From NCBI RefSeq assembly GCF_001641335.1, contig NZ_LVEM01000003.1:19443-83442 (forward strand): a stretch of DNA of 64,000 nucleotides. The letters run 5' to 3'. Position 1 is the stretch's first letter. Every line of letters begins with the position of its first letter. Below, piece after piece: positions 1 to 9,274 of this stretch. A program made the translations under genes and the position numbers. The notes below the pieces were generated by a model. The model saw nothing but the letters and a program-made list of their open reading frames with translations. It was not told the DNA's origin and searched no databases. This DNA is from Bradyrhizobium stylosanthis (GTDB lineage: Bacteria > Pseudomonadota > Alphaproteobacteria > Rhizobiales > Xanthobacteraceae).

Positions 1-37
1 GAGGATTTCGACTCGACGGAGTAGTGCGCGTCCAGAG

Positions 38-619
38 CTAAGGCAGCAGGGCCCTCGGCACCTGTTCGAAGCTGTAGCTCTGCGGCTGGTTGCGCCGGAC
101 GAAGCCGCCGACCTGCCAGACGAACAGCGCGGCAAAGCCGAGGATGAAGAGCACGCCGGCGAATTCGCCGATCATGAGCGCGCGGATCAGAAGTCCCGCC
201 ATCGCAACCGCCAGCACCGCCAGGAATGCCAGCACCGCCGCATAGGTCCTGCGGCCGAGGCCTGCGGTCAATTCGGCGCGGCTGCCCGCCTTCGCCATCC
301 GCGCATGGAGCTCGATGAGAAAATCGCGAAAGCCATTGTCCTGCGGCGCCATCAGGGCCGCGGTCTGCCAGCTCGTCGAGAGGATGGCGATGCGGCCGCC
401 GCCCTTGTGGCTGACATCGGCGCGAAAGCGGTGCTGCTGCATCGACACCGGGCGGAACGACAGCCGGATCGCCGAGATCTCGTCATAGCGCCACAGGCCC
501 GACCGTCCGGCGATGTGCCAGGACAGCCCCTCCTCGGTCAGCTCGAAGCGATGCGCCGAGCCGATCAGCGACGCCTTGTAGGCGTAGCTCGTGGCCGCCC
601 CGGCTCCGGAAACCTGCAT
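38..619 (-). CDS. Hypothetical membrane protein with two C-terminal TM helices
   Basis: I do not recognise this 193-residue protein. Residues 1-120 look soluble, with alternating beta-like segments and several Trp, His and Arg residues. Two hydrophobic helices follow at about 127-146 and 152-171, then a short basic, Gln-rich tail. This suggests an inner-membrane anchored protein with a cytoplasmic N-terminal domain. The gene is divergent from the membrane protein that starts at 684, leaving only 64 bp for both promoters. The start at 619 is the only upstream Met in the frame, and codon use is typical of the window. A real gene is likely; its role is unknown. Confidence 0.7.
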   Translation of the reverse strand: MQVSGAGAATSYAYKASLIGSAHRFELTEEGLSWHIAGRSGLWRYDEISAIRLSFRPVSMQQHRFRADVSHKGGGRIAILSTSWQTAALMAPQDNGFRDFLIELHARMAKAGSRAELTAGLGRRTYAAVLAFLAVLAVAMAGLLIRALMIGEFAGVLFILGFAALFVWQVGGFVRRNQPQSYSFEQVPRALLP

Positions 620-683
620 CTCGAAATCAATCCCGTCCGCGATCCGCTTGCGCGGCCGCCCTCGCCCATCCTACAAGCGGGAC

Positions 684-1118
684 ATGGCTGAGACGACCTT
701 TTTTCCGCGCCGCCTGATTCTCGGGGCCGCCATGATCTCCGGCGTGCTGCTGGCGCTCGCGGTGCACATGCTGGGCGCGCGCTACGGGCTCGACCTCGGC
801 GGCCTCTGGCGCTCCGACGCGCACGAGTACATTCCGGCCGGCGCGGCGATCGCGTGGTGGCTGATCGCCACCGTCGGATTCTCCGGCGGCTATTTCACCG
901 CAAGCCTGATGCAGAGCGCCGTCTCCGGCCAGATTCCGCAGCGCATGCGGCAATTCCTGATCGCGGTCGGCGTGCTGCTGCTTGCGGGGGCCGGCCAGGT
1001 GGCCTCGGCGCCGAGCCCGATCCCGACCGTCTCGGGCGTGCTGGCCGGGCTTGCCGCCCTCTGCCTCGGCGCCGTGATGGCATTCTGCGGCGCGCATTTC
1101 GCGCTGCGCCGCGGCTGA
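684..1118 (+). CDS. Hypothetical four-TM integral membrane protein
   Basis: A 144-residue protein that is mostly membrane-embedded, with hydrophobic helices at about 11-30, 52-76, 90-108 and 115-138. No catalytic or binding motif stands out. I chose the ATG at 684 over one 93 bp upstream because the upstream extension is Arg/Pro-rich, lies inside the divergent neighbour and looks non-coding. The stop is 4 bp from the 3' end of the convergent MHYT-GGDEF-EAL gene. Function unknown. Confidence 0.7.
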   Translation: MAETTFFPRRLILGAAMISGVLLALAVHMLGARYGLDLGGLWRSDAHEYIPAGAAIAWWLIATVGFSGGYFTASLMQSAVSGQIPQRMRQFLIAVGVLLLAGAGQVASAPSPIPTVSGVLAGLAALCLGAVMAFCGAHFALRRG

Positions 1119-1122
1119 TCCC

Positions 1123-3522
1123 TTACGCCGAGACGCGCAGCCGTGGCCGTTCCAGCATCATCGCGACGTCGGAAGCGGGCCGCGGCTTGCTGAACAGGTA
1201 GCCCTGCGCCTGGGTGCAGCCCTCGCGCCGGAGCAGCTCAAGCTGCGCATCGTTTTCGACGCCTTCCGCCGTGGTGACGATGCCGAGGCTGCGGCCAAGG
1301 CCGGTCACGGCGCGGATGATCGCCATGGAATCCTCGCGCGTCGCCAGCTCCGAGACGAAGGAGCGGTCGATCTTGATCTTGTCGAACGGGAAGCTGCGCA
1401 AGTAGCTCAGCGACGAATAGCCGGTGCCGAAATCGTCGAGCGAGATCCGCACGCCCATGGCGCGCAGCTCGTGCAGCGTGGTCAGCGTCGCCTCGCTGTT
1501 CTGGAGCAGCACGGATTCGGTGATCTCGAGCTCGAGACGGTTCGCGCTCAGTCCGGAGGCGGCCAGCGCCGAGGTCACGGATGCGATCAGGTTCGGGCTC
1601 TTGAACTGCACCGGCGACAAATTGACGGCGACGTCGATGTCGTCGGGCCAGCTGGTCGCGTCGGTGCAGGCGGATCGCAGCACGAATTCGCCGAGCTGGA
1701 CGATGAGGCCGGTCTCCTCGGCCAGCGGAATGAAGCTGATGGGCGCGATCAGGCCGCGCTGCGGATGATTCCAGCGCAGCAGCGCCTCGAAGGCGACGAC
1801 ACGGCCGCTGGCGACGTCGCGGATCGGCTGGTAGTACGCCTGGAACTCGTCGCGTTGCACCGCTGCGCGCAGATCCATCTCCAGGAGGCGCCGCGCCTGC
1901 GCGCGGGCATCCATGCCGGTCTCGAAGAAACGATAGGTGCCGCGTCCGTCCGCCTTGGCGCGGTACAGCGCGAGGTCGGCGTTTTTCAGCAACTCGTCCG
2001 AATTGCTGCCGTCCTGCGGCGACAGCGAGATGCCGATCGAGACGCCGATCACGATCTGATGGTCGTCGATCTCGTAGGGCGCCGAGATCACTTCGACGAG
2101 ACGGCCGGCCAGCGATCGCGCGGCGGCTTCCTCGGAACGTCCGATCTGGACCACGGCGAATTCGTCGCCGCCGAGCCGGGCCACTGTGTCGTGCTCGCCG
2201 GCGGCAGCCTTGAGCCTGCGGCCGACCTCCTTGAGCAGCGCATCGCCAATGGGATGGCCGAGCGAATCGTTGATGTCCTTGAAGTGATCGAGATCGAGGC
2301 AGAGCACCGCGAGCTGGTCGTCCGACTTCGTCCGGTGCAGTCCCTGCTCGAGCTGCTCGTGGAACAGCACGCGGTTCGGCAGGCCGGTCAGCGCGTCATG
2401 GCGCGCCATGTGCGAGATCTTGGCCTGTGCCTCCAGCCATTCGGTGATGTCCTCGAAGGTCGCGACCCAGCCTCCGCCCTGCATCGGCTGGTTGACGACC
2501 CGGATCGAGCGGCCGAACCGGTTGACGACGTCGGTCGTGGTGCGGCCCTCGCGTGCGTCGGCGACGAGGCGCGCGAAGAATTCGTCCGCATCGCCCTGCC
2601 ACTGTCCCTTGGCCTGCTCTTCCCTGAGCACCTCGACCAGCAGACGGCCGGTGAGCGCGATGTCGGTGCGGCGAAGCATCGAGGCGTAGCGCTCGTTGAA
2701 CAGGATGATCTTGCCCTCGGCATCGAACATGCACAGCCCCTGCGACATGTTCTCGAGCGCGGAGTCCAGCACCAGTTGCTGGCGTCCCAGTTCGCCCTTG
2801 GCGCGGCGGTCGAGCAGCGCGGCGACGAGCGCGATCGCGATGATCGCGACCGCCGCACTGGCCGTGAGGAAGGACATCGAGGCCGGCGGGATCGACAGCC
2901 CGCTGATCGCGAGCGTCGGGTCCGGCGTCAGCAGCACCGCGCCCATCGCGGTGAAATGATGCGCGACGATCGCCAGCGTCAGCAAGACGGTCGCGCCCAG
3001 TGCATGGGAGAGATCGTCGCGCCGCGCGGCGACGAACAGCGCGAGTGCTGCGAAGACTGCTCCGAGCAGCACCGAGGCGGTCACCGTGCTTCCGACCCAG
3101 TCCACGCGGGCCGGCATCTCCAGCGCCGCCATTCCGGTGTAGTGCATCGCGGCAACGCCGCCGCCGACGATGGCACCGCCGACGACGATCCAGACCGGGC
3201 GTGTGGACGAGACCGCAACGCTCAAGCCCACGAAGGTGATGGAGATCGCAAGGATCAGCGAGAGAATCGTGATGGGGATGTTGTAGGCGCCCGCGCCGCC
3301 CGGCCCATAGGCCAGCATCGCGATGAAATGCGTCGCCCAGACGCCGCACCCGCTGACGGCCGCATCAAGGCTGATCCAGGCGAGGCGTCCCGGGCCCTGC
3401 GTGGCGCGGGCCCGGTGAAACAGGCTGATCGCCGCGGCGCTCGCGAGCAGGCACACCGCGCCGCCCAGTGCGACCAGTCGCCAATCATGCTCGTCGGTGA
3501 GACAGTAAAGAACTTGATACAT
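1123..3522 (-). CDS. MHYT-PAS-GGDEF-EAL c-di-GMP turnover protein
   Basis: A 799-residue membrane signalling protein. An N-terminal MHYT sensor of seven TM helices (about 10-235) carries the signature AAMHYTGMA near residue 127 and related His-rich repeats (ATHFIAM near 63, AHHFTAMG near 187); such domains are proposed to bind a metal, possibly copper, and so sense a gas. A PAS domain (about 250-365) precedes a GGDEF domain (LGGDEF at 450-455) and an EAL domain starting with FEALLRWN near 578, with later motifs DDFGTGYSSL and KIDRSFV. Both cyclase and phosphodiesterase motifs look intact. The inhibitory RxxD I-site ahead of GGDEF reads GEHD, so product inhibition is probably lost. Net activity cannot be told from sequence. 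Confidence 0.95.
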   Translation of the reverse strand: MYQVLYCLTDEHDWRLVALGGAVCLLASAAAISLFHRARATQGPGRLAWISLDAAVSGCGVWATHFIAMLAYGPGGAGAYNIPITILSLILAISITFVGLSVAVSSTRPVWIVVGGAIVGGGVAAMHYTGMAALEMPARVDWVGSTVTASVLLGAVFAALALFVAARRDDLSHALGATVLLTLAIVAHHFTAMGAVLLTPDPTLAISGLSIPPASMSFLTASAAVAIIAIALVAALLDRRAKGELGRQQLVLDSALENMSQGLCMFDAEGKIILFNERYASMLRRTDIALTGRLLVEVLREEQAKGQWQGDADEFFARLVADAREGRTTTDVVNRFGRSIRVVNQPMQGGGWVATFEDITEWLEAQAKISHMARHDALTGLPNRVLFHEQLEQGLHRTKSDDQLAVLCLDLDHFKDINDSLGHPIGDALLKEVGRRLKAAAGEHDTVARLGGDEFAVVQIGRSEEAAARSLAGRLVEVISAPYEIDDHQIVIGVSIGISLSPQDGSNSDELLKNADLALYRAKADGRGTYRFFETGMDARAQARRLLEMDLRAAVQRDEFQAYYQPIRDVASGRVVAFEALLRWNHPQRGLIAPISFIPLAEETGLIVQLGEFVLRSACTDATSWPDDIDVAVNLSPVQFKSPNLIASVTSALAASGLSANRLELEITESVLLQNSEATLTTLHELRAMGVRISLDDFGTGYSSLSYLRSFPFDKIKIDRSFVSELATREDSMAIIRAVTGLGRSLGIVTTAEGVENDAQLELLRREGCTQAQGYLFSKPRPASDVAMMLERPRLRVSA

Positions 3523-3635
3523 TGCGGGCCCCTATCAACCCGCACTTCAAACCGACAGAGGTGGACGATCGGTAACCGGCTATGTTCCGGCTCCGGGAAT
3601 GGTGAACGGGAGATGTGCTCATTCGCTCGGATTGT

Positions 3636-5045
3636 TCATCCCCGCGAAGGCGCGCCGATCCTGATCACGGCCGCGGCGAGCAGCAACACGGCCGCCGATA
3701 CCGCCAGCGAGGCGTGCAGCCCGGCCATGAAGGCGCCCTCGGAGGCCACCAGCGCGCCGAACAATGCGACGCCGAGCACGCTGCCGGTCTGCCGCGTCGC
3801 GTTCAGGACGCCGGCCGCGATTCCGGAGCGCGCCTTCTCGACGCTGCCCAGCAAGGTCGAGGTGAGCGGCGGCACCAGCAGCCCAAGCCCGCCGCTGATC
3901 GCGATCATCTGCCCGCAGATCATCCAGTAATGCGTATCGGCCTCGATCCACAGCAGGCCGAGACAGCCGAGTGCAGAAATGCAGGCGCCGGCGACGATGG
4001 TCGGGCACGCGCCGATGCGCTCGGCGAGGACCGGGGCCAGCAGGTTGACCGGCAGCACCGCCCCCATCATCGGCACGAAGGCGAGCCCCGTCCACCACGC
4101 CGACAGCCCGTTGATCCGCTGGAAGTACAGGCTGAGCACGAAGATCAGGCCATAGATGGCGATGTTGACGAGCAGGCCGACGATCGTCGTCAGCGTAAAC
4201 AAGCGGTGACCGAACAGCGACAGCGGCAGCATCGGCTGCACGGCGCGGCTCTCCCGCCAGACAAACAGCACGGCCAGCACCAGGGCCGACGCGAAGGCGA
4301 AGAGCACGGCGGGATGTCCCCAGCCAAGCGCGCCGCCCTCGATGATCGCACCGGCCAGCGCGCCGAGCGCGCCGATCGCCGCGAGCTGGCCGGGCAGATC
4401 GATCTCGCGCGAACGCGCCCGCGTGGTCTCGGTCGCATAACGCCAGCTCAGCCAGAGACCGACGAGCCCGATCGGCAAGTTGACCAGGAAGATCGCGCGC
4501 CAGCCGACCAGCGTGATCAGCGCGCCGCCGACGAAGGGGCCCGCGGTGAGCGCCAGGCTGGCGCCCGCGGCCCAGACCGCGACAGCGCGGCCGCGCGCAC
4601 GATCGTCCGCATAGGCATGGTTGAGCAGCGCCAGCGAATTCGGCACCAGGATCGCCGCCGCCAGTCCCTGGACCAGTCGCGCCGCGATCAGCACGACGGC
4701 GTTGGGCGACAGCGCACAGGCGAGCGAGGCCGCGGTGAAGATGGCAAATCCGGCCATGAAGACACGCTTGGCGCCAATCCGGTCGCCCAGCGCGCCGGCC
4801 GTCAGGATGAAGGCGGCAAAGGCGATCGTGTAGGCGCTGACCACCCATTGCAGCTCGGCAACGCCGCCCCCGAGGGTTTTGCCCATCGCAACGAGCGCGG
4901 TGTTGACGATGGTGACGTCGAGCTGCACCACGCCATAGCCGAGGCTCATCGCCGCCAGCGTCAGCGAAGTCGCAAGGCGCGACGAGGCGCGCCGTGCGCC
5001 GGCGTCGTCCCCGAGAGATTGATATCTGAGGGTGTTGGCTCGCAT
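3636..5045 (-). CDS. MFS drug/solute efflux transporter, DHA2 (EmrB/QacA) type
   Basis: A 469-residue protein with about 14 hydrophobic helices, the DHA2 arrangement. Motif A-like GDRIGAKRVF follows the second helix, and GVVQLDVTIVNTAL in helix 1 is the motif D1 typical of EmrB/QacA exporters. The expected role is proton-driven export of drugs or lipophilic compounds. I chose the ATG at 5045, where family similarity begins (MRANTLRYQS), rather than one at 5138 whose extra residues look non-coding. No membrane-fusion partner (EmrA-like) or TetR regulator is adjacent, so the substrate cannot be inferred. Confidence 0.9.
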   Translation of the reverse strand: MRANTLRYQSLGDDAGARRASSRLATSLTLAAMSLGYGVVQLDVTIVNTALVAMGKTLGGGVAELQWVVSAYTIAFAAFILTAGALGDRIGAKRVFMAGFAIFTAASLACALSPNAVVLIAARLVQGLAAAILVPNSLALLNHAYADDRARGRAVAVWAAGASLALTAGPFVGGALITLVGWRAIFLVNLPIGLVGLWLSWRYATETTRARSREIDLPGQLAAIGALGALAGAIIEGGALGWGHPAVLFAFASALVLAVLFVWRESRAVQPMLPLSLFGHRLFTLTTIVGLLVNIAIYGLIFVLSLYFQRINGLSAWWTGLAFVPMMGAVLPVNLLAPVLAERIGACPTIVAGACISALGCLGLLWIEADTHYWMICGQMIAISGGLGLLVPPLTSTLLGSVEKARSGIAAGVLNATRQTGSVLGVALFGALVASEGAFMAGLHASLAVSAAVLLLAAAVIRIGAPSRG

Positions 5046-5156
5046 GCTGCACCTCGATTGCAGCCCCATGCGAATATAGGCCTTCAGCACGAAGTCATGT
5101 TTCGACAATGACCGAATGATGGCTGTGCGTGCGCGCAACTCGACAATCGGCGCGCT

Positions 5157-5185
5157 TTCCCCTCTCCCCTTGTGGGAGAGGGGAA
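5157..5185. repeat. Perfect 12-bp-arm palindrome (TTCCCCTCTCCC type)
   Basis: Arms TTCCCCTCTCCC and GGGAGAGGGGAA flank the 5-nt loop CTTGT. It lies between the DHA2 transporter start and the 3' end of the DUF892 gene (minus strand). No T-tract follows on either strand, so it is better read as one of the dispersed intergenic palindromes of this genome than as a classical intrinsic terminator. Confidence 0.6.
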
Positions 5186-5198
5186 GCGCTTTCGTTGC

Positions 5199-5705
5199 TC
5201 AGCTCGCCGCGCGCAAATTCACCTTGCTCTCGGCAAGCGTGGTCAGCTTTTTGTCGGTCGCCTTCTCCTCCTCGAGCGTCTTGGTGAGCACGTTGGCGCA
5301 GTCGGTCCGGCCGAGCTGCTTGGCCCAGGCGATCAGGCTGCCGTAGCGTACAATTTCGTAATGTTCAGCGGCCTGCGCCGCGTTAATCAGGGCCGCGTCC
5401 AGCACCGCCTTGTCGGCGACTTCGCCCGCGGTCTCGTCGGCCTCCTCGATGATGCCGTCGATCGCGGGGCAGTCGACCGCCTTCACCTGCGCGCCGTGCA
5501 TCCTGAACACTTCCTCCAGGCGGGCGACGTGCTGCCTGGTTTCTTCAAGGTGCGTCAAAAAGCCCTGTTTCAGCTGCGGATCGGTGGCCTTGGCCGCCAT
5601 TTTCGGCAACGCCTTGGTGAGCTGCTGCTCGGCGTAATAGATGTCCTGGAGCTGGTGCACGAACAGGTCGTTCATGGTCTTGATGTCTTTTGTGAACAGT
5701 CCCAT
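5199..5705 (-). CDS. DUF892 (YciE/YciF-type) ferritin-like stress protein
   Basis: A 168-residue all-helical protein of the YciF/DUF892 family, a ferritin-like di-iron bundle made under general stress. The opening KTMNDLFVHQLQDIYYAEQQ is the family signature, and later Glu and His residues (THLEETRQHV, then EHYEI) fit the expected metal ligands. The ATG at 5705 is preferred over a start 60 nt upstream because a GAGG ribosome site precedes it. About 93 bp upstream lies GGAAC-N16-CGTT, the consensus for the alphaproteobacterial general-stress sigma factor EcfG, so expression under desiccation, osmotic or oxidative stress is expected. Confidence 0.93.
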   Translation of the reverse strand: MGLFTKDIKTMNDLFVHQLQDIYYAEQQLTKALPKMAAKATDPQLKQGFLTHLEETRQHVARLEEVFRMHGAQVKAVDCPAIDGIIEEADETAGEVADKAVLDAALINAAQAAEHYEIVRYGSLIAWAKQLGRTDCANVLTKTLEEEKATDKKLTTLAESKVNLRAAS

Positions 5706-6132
5706 CGTTCCGATCCTCTTGGGTTTCGGGAACACGGAGGCGCCGGCTTGCAGGAAAAGCCGCATATTCCGCCATGTTCGATTGCCGATGGGGCGCTAAC
5801 GGACGCCCGGGATCGACGTTCCTAAAAAGCCCGCAGCGCTTGAGCTGGAACAATGCCGGCGGCGACACGATATGAAACCGTGCCGGCATGAGAATGGACG
5901 ATCCGGACCTATCTGCCGACTCATATGCTTAACGCGCAAGCGATGTGAACCGCATATGACAAAAGTAGCGGGTCTGGCGCAGAACCTATCCTTGTCAAGG
6001 GCTGCACAAGCCACCGTTTTTGCCTTAAATGAGCTGGATCATATCTAGCGATCGACGCCTGTCTTCGGCAACGATCGCACCCGACTGGCCAACGCCCGGC
6101 CGGGTCGGTCTTGCCCCCCGCCGGGAGGATGA
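5706..6132. other. Divergent intergenic region between the DUF892 and YbhN-like genes
   Basis: These 427 bp separate two divergently transcribed genes. They contain the EcfG-type promoter listed separately. Short open frames here (for example 5796-6014 on the minus strand) are Cys/Arg/Ser-rich, lack ribosome sites and do not look like genes. I see no RNA gene or repeat. Confidence 0.5.
5798..5822 (-). promoter_or_regulatory. EcfG-type general stress promoter (GGAAC-N16-CGTT)
   Basis: Read on the minus strand, GGAAC (5822-5818) is separated by exactly 16 nt from CGTT (5801-5798). This matches the consensus for EcfG, the sigma factor released by the PhyR-NepR cascade. It lies about 93 bp upstream of the DUF892 gene and points towards it, and that family is a standard general-stress target. 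Confidence 0.75.
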
Positions 6133-7215
6133 ATGCACGGACTGCTGACCGCGCTGAAGCGCGGCTTCAAGAGATGGATCGGCTGGCGACGGCTCGGTGT
6201 TGCCGCGAGCGTCTTCATCATCGCCTTCGCGATCACGACGCTTGTGCGCACGCTCAAGCACATCGATACCGGCGTCATCCTGACCGCGTTGACCGAGATT
6301 CCCCGCGCCAATATCGGCTTGGCCGCGCTCTGCGTCGTCTTCGCGTTCTGCACGCTGACGTTCTATGACTTTTTTGCACTGCGAACGATCGGCAAGAAGC
6401 ATGTGCCCTATCGCATCGCAGCACTCTCGAGCTTCACGTCCTATTCGATCGGCCACAATATCGGCGCGACCGTCTTCACCGGCGGCGCGATCCGTTTCCG
6501 GATCTATTCGGACTACGGGCTGAACGCGATCGACGTTGCCAAGATCTGCTTCCTGTCTGGCCTGACCTTCTGGCTCGGTAACATCTTCGTGCTCTCGATC
6601 GGCATGGTCATCCATCCGGATGCCGCCTCGTCGATGGATCAGCTCCCGTCCTCGATCAACCGGCTGATCGGGATCGGCGGCCTCGCCTCGATTGCCGCCT
6701 ATCTGGTCTGGCTCTGCATGGGCGAGAAGCGCCGCGAGCTCGGCCAGAAGGGCTGGAAGGTGGCGCTGCCCTCGGCGCCGCTGACGCTGGTCCAGATCCT
6801 GATCGGCGTGGTCGACCTCGGCTTCTGCGCCACGGCGATGTACCTGCTGATGCCGGCCAATCCGCCGATCGACTTCATGTCGCTGGCGGTGGTGTTCATC
6901 CTGGCGACGCTGATCGGCTTCGCCAGCCATGCCCCCGGCTCGATCGGCGTGTTCGACGTCGCCATGCTGCTGGCGCTGCCCGAATTCGGCCGCGAGCAGC
7001 TCCTGGCGACGCTGCTGGTGTTCCGCATTCTCTATTTCGTGATCCCGTTCGGCCTCGCCATCTCCATCATGGGCACGCGCGAGCTCTGGATGAACGTGGT
7101 CGAGCCCTGGCAGGAGCGGCGGCGGCTGGCCGAGGCCTGCGCCCAGGCCAACCTGCCGAAGCAGGTGACGCCGATGGAGCGCGAGCGGTCGCTGCGGCAG
7201 GCCAGCAAGCGCTGA
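6133..7215 (+). CDS. YbhN/UPF0104 (MprF flippase-like) integral membrane protein
   Basis: A 360-residue protein with about eight TM helices and the features of the lysylphosphatidylglycerol-synthetase transmembrane family: SYSIGHNIGATVFTGGAIR near residue 100 and ASHAPGSIGVFDVAM near 265. There is no C-terminal aminoacyl-transferase domain, so it resembles the flippase half of MprF or YbhN rather than a full synthetase. Its role is probably in envelope lipid translocation, but the substrate is unknown. A GGGAGG ribosome site 7 nt before the ATG fixes the start. A short basic C-terminal tail (PMERERSLRQASKR) is probably cytoplasmic. Confidence 0.88.
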   Translation: MHGLLTALKRGFKRWIGWRRLGVAASVFIIAFAITTLVRTLKHIDTGVILTALTEIPRANIGLAALCVVFAFCTLTFYDFFALRTIGKKHVPYRIAALSSFTSYSIGHNIGATVFTGGAIRFRIYSDYGLNAIDVAKICFLSGLTFWLGNIFVLSIGMVIHPDAASSMDQLPSSINRLIGIGGLASIAAYLVWLCMGEKRRELGQKGWKVALPSAPLTLVQILIGVVDLGFCATAMYLLMPANPPIDFMSLAVVFILATLIGFASHAPGSIGVFDVAMLLALPEFGREQLLATLLVFRILYFVIPFGLAISIMGTRELWMNVVEPWQERRRLAEACAQANLPKQVTPMERERSLRQASKR

Positions 7216-7315
7216 ACCGCCGGGAGCGGCCCGCAGGATCATCAGTCAAAGGTTGCGGGCGGAGGCGCAATCCTCTCTTATTTCCGCCTCAACTTTGCCG
7301 TTGAAGACGCGGGCC

Positions 7316-9262
7316 ATGATCTCTGTAGTCCTTCGTACCCTCTCCGCAGGCGCCGTGCTGCTTGCCGGCATTCTGTCCGCCCTGCCCGAGCGAGCCGCCG
7401 CGCAGGACGGGAGCCTGCAGATCAGCTGGGAGGTGCGCAATCGCTTCCGCCTATTCCGCGAGGAGCGCGACTTCCTGCTCCATGTCGAGAACGCGCGTAA
7501 CCGCAACATTCTCGCCGCCGAGCAGTCGCTGGAGCTGCAGAGCGAGGGCCGCGGCTGGGCCCGCAACATGGTCAACCGGCTCTGCATCGACCTCCAGGGC
7601 CGGGTCAACCAGCCCTGCACCCGCGACAACGTCAAAGAGAACTACATCACCCCGATCGACCATCCCGTGACCGTGCGCCTGACCGGCGCGGTGCCGGTCG
7701 GCGCCACCTGCGCCTGGTCGTTCGACGACGGCGACGGACCGCAGGCCTCGACCTTCGACTGCGCCGAGCCGGTCAATCTGCGCGTCCGCTACGGCAAGCA
7801 GACGGTCGCGACCGTCGACGTCTCCTCGGGCTCCGATCCGACCCAACGCGTCCAGACCGAGATCCAGGTCCGCGACATCTTCGTTGCCGGCCTCGGCGAC
7901 AGCATCGCTTCCGGCGAAGGCAATCCGGACCGGCCGCTGGCGTTGTCGGACGAAGGCTTCTGCTTCCGCTCCTATCTCGGCACCGCCGGCGCACAGTATT
8001 ACCGGCCAAGCCGCGCCGGCTACAAGGGCGGCCGCGCCTGCGAGGCGCCGGACACGCTCGCCAACTGGCAGCACTACAGCGCGCAGTGGTTCAACGCGCC
8101 CTGCCATCGCTCGCTGTACAGCTACCAGGCCCGCACCGCGCTGGCGCTCGCCGTGCGGTACACTCACATCGCGGTGACGTTCCTGCCGCTCGCCTGCACC
8201 GGCGCCAGCATCGGCGACGGGCTGCTCGGCTCGCAGCGCGCCCGCGAATGCCCGCCCGGCAAGACCGGCGTCTGCAACACCAGCGTCAACGCGCAGGTCG
8301 CCGAGCTGAAGGAAGCGCTCACCGCCGCCAGGAAGCGCCAGCCCGACCGCACGCTCGATCTCGTGCTGCTCTCGGTCGGCGCCAACGACGTCTATTTCTC
8401 CGGCCTCGTCGCCGACGTCATCGTCGAGACCGCGACCGAGCGCGCGCTGTTCCGCCGCTCCGGCGTAATGGCGAGCGTCGACAATTCCCGCGACGCGCTG
8501 GCACGCGAGCTGCCCCAAAACTTCGTTAAGCTGCGCGAGGCGCTGAAGCCGCTGGTCGGTGGCGATCTCTCGCATGTGGTCTATGTTTCCTACGCCAACC
8601 CGGCGCTCGCCGACGGCGGCGTGCCCTGCCGCGGCGGCCGCGCCGGCTTCGACATCCATCCCTCGTTCAACGCCGATCCGCAGCGCCTCGCCCGCGTCTC
8701 GACCTTCGTCGACACCGAATTCCTGCCGCAGCTGAAGGGTCTTGCCACCTGCACCCGCGGCGCGCTGTGCCGCGATCCCGAAGCCGACCGCATGACCTTC
8801 GTCGACGCGCACCAGGCCGCGTTCGCCGATCACGGTTTTTGCGCGCATTCGGGCAATGATCCGGAATTCGACCGCGCCTGCTTTGCCGAGAACGGCCAGA
8901 GCTTCAACCCCGACATCGTGAGCGCGGCGAGCCAGCCGATGCTGTGCGGCCGCGGCGCGTCCGAATACCGCGCCTACCTGCCGCGCGCGCGCTGGATCCG
9001 CGACGCCAATGACAGCTACTTCGCAGCGATGACCTATCCGCAAGGCCTGCCCGCCGCGAGCCAGCCGACCGACATCCACGATGCCACATGGGGCGTGCTC
9101 TCCGCCGTCTATGGCGGCGCCGTGCATCCGAGCGCCGAAGGTCACGCCGCGATGGCGGACGCGGCACTGCCGGCGGCAAGCGCGGTGCTCGGCCTCGATG
9201 CCGTGCCGCCCGGCGTGACCAGCGGTTTCCTGCCGCAGCTGCTGCCGAGCGCAAGGCAGTAG
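7316..9262 (+). CDS. Exported SGNH/GDSL-family hydrolase
   Basis: A 648-residue protein with a cleavable signal peptide (hydrophobic stretch, then PERAAAQD near residue 27). SGNH motifs occur in order: block I GLGDSIASGEGNPD (nucleophile Ser), block III SVGANDVYFSG (Asn), and block V VHPSAEGHAAMADA (His) near the C-terminus, so an esterase or lipase-like enzyme in the periplasm or outside the cell is expected. It is much longer than a minimal SGNH domain: about 170 residues precede block I, and a Cys-rich insertion separates blocks III and V. I chose the ATG at 7316 because the signal peptide starts there. Substrate unknown. Confidence 0.85.
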   Translation: MISVVLRTLSAGAVLLAGILSALPERAAAQDGSLQISWEVRNRFRLFREERDFLLHVENARNRNILAAEQSLELQSEGRGWARNMVNRLCIDLQGRVNQPCTRDNVKENYITPIDHPVTVRLTGAVPVGATCAWSFDDGDGPQASTFDCAEPVNLRVRYGKQTVATVDVSSGSDPTQRVQTEIQVRDIFVAGLGDSIASGEGNPDRPLALSDEGFCFRSYLGTAGAQYYRPSRAGYKGGRACEAPDTLANWQHYSAQWFNAPCHRSLYSYQARTALALAVRYTHIAVTFLPLACTGASIGDGLLGSQRARECPPGKTGVCNTSVNAQVAELKEALTAARKRQPDRTLDLVLLSVGANDVYFSGLVADVIVETATERALFRRSGVMASVDNSRDALARELPQNFVKLREALKPLVGGDLSHVVYVSYANPALADGGVPCRGGRAGFDIHPSFNADPQRLARVSTFVDTEFLPQLKGLATCTRGALCRDPEADRMTFVDAHQAAFADHGFCAHSGNDPEFDRACFAENGQSFNPDIVSAASQPMLCGRGASEYRAYLPRARWIRDANDSYFAAMTYPQGLPAASQPTDIHDATWGVLSAVYGGAVHPSAEGHAAMADAALPAASAVLGLDAVPPGVTSGFLPQLLPSARQ

Positions 9263-9274
9263 CAAGGACAGTGC

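Noticed and set aside
1471..3930. An 819-codon plus-strand frame opposite the MHYT-GGDEF-EAL gene
   Set aside because: Antisense shadow rich in Arg, Gln, Asp and His; the minus strand encodes clear GGDEF and EAL motifs.
5157..5185. Perfect palindrome as intrinsic terminator of the DUF892 gene
   Set aside because: There is no T-tract on either strand, and similar sequences are dispersed in this kind of genome, so I list it as a repeat.
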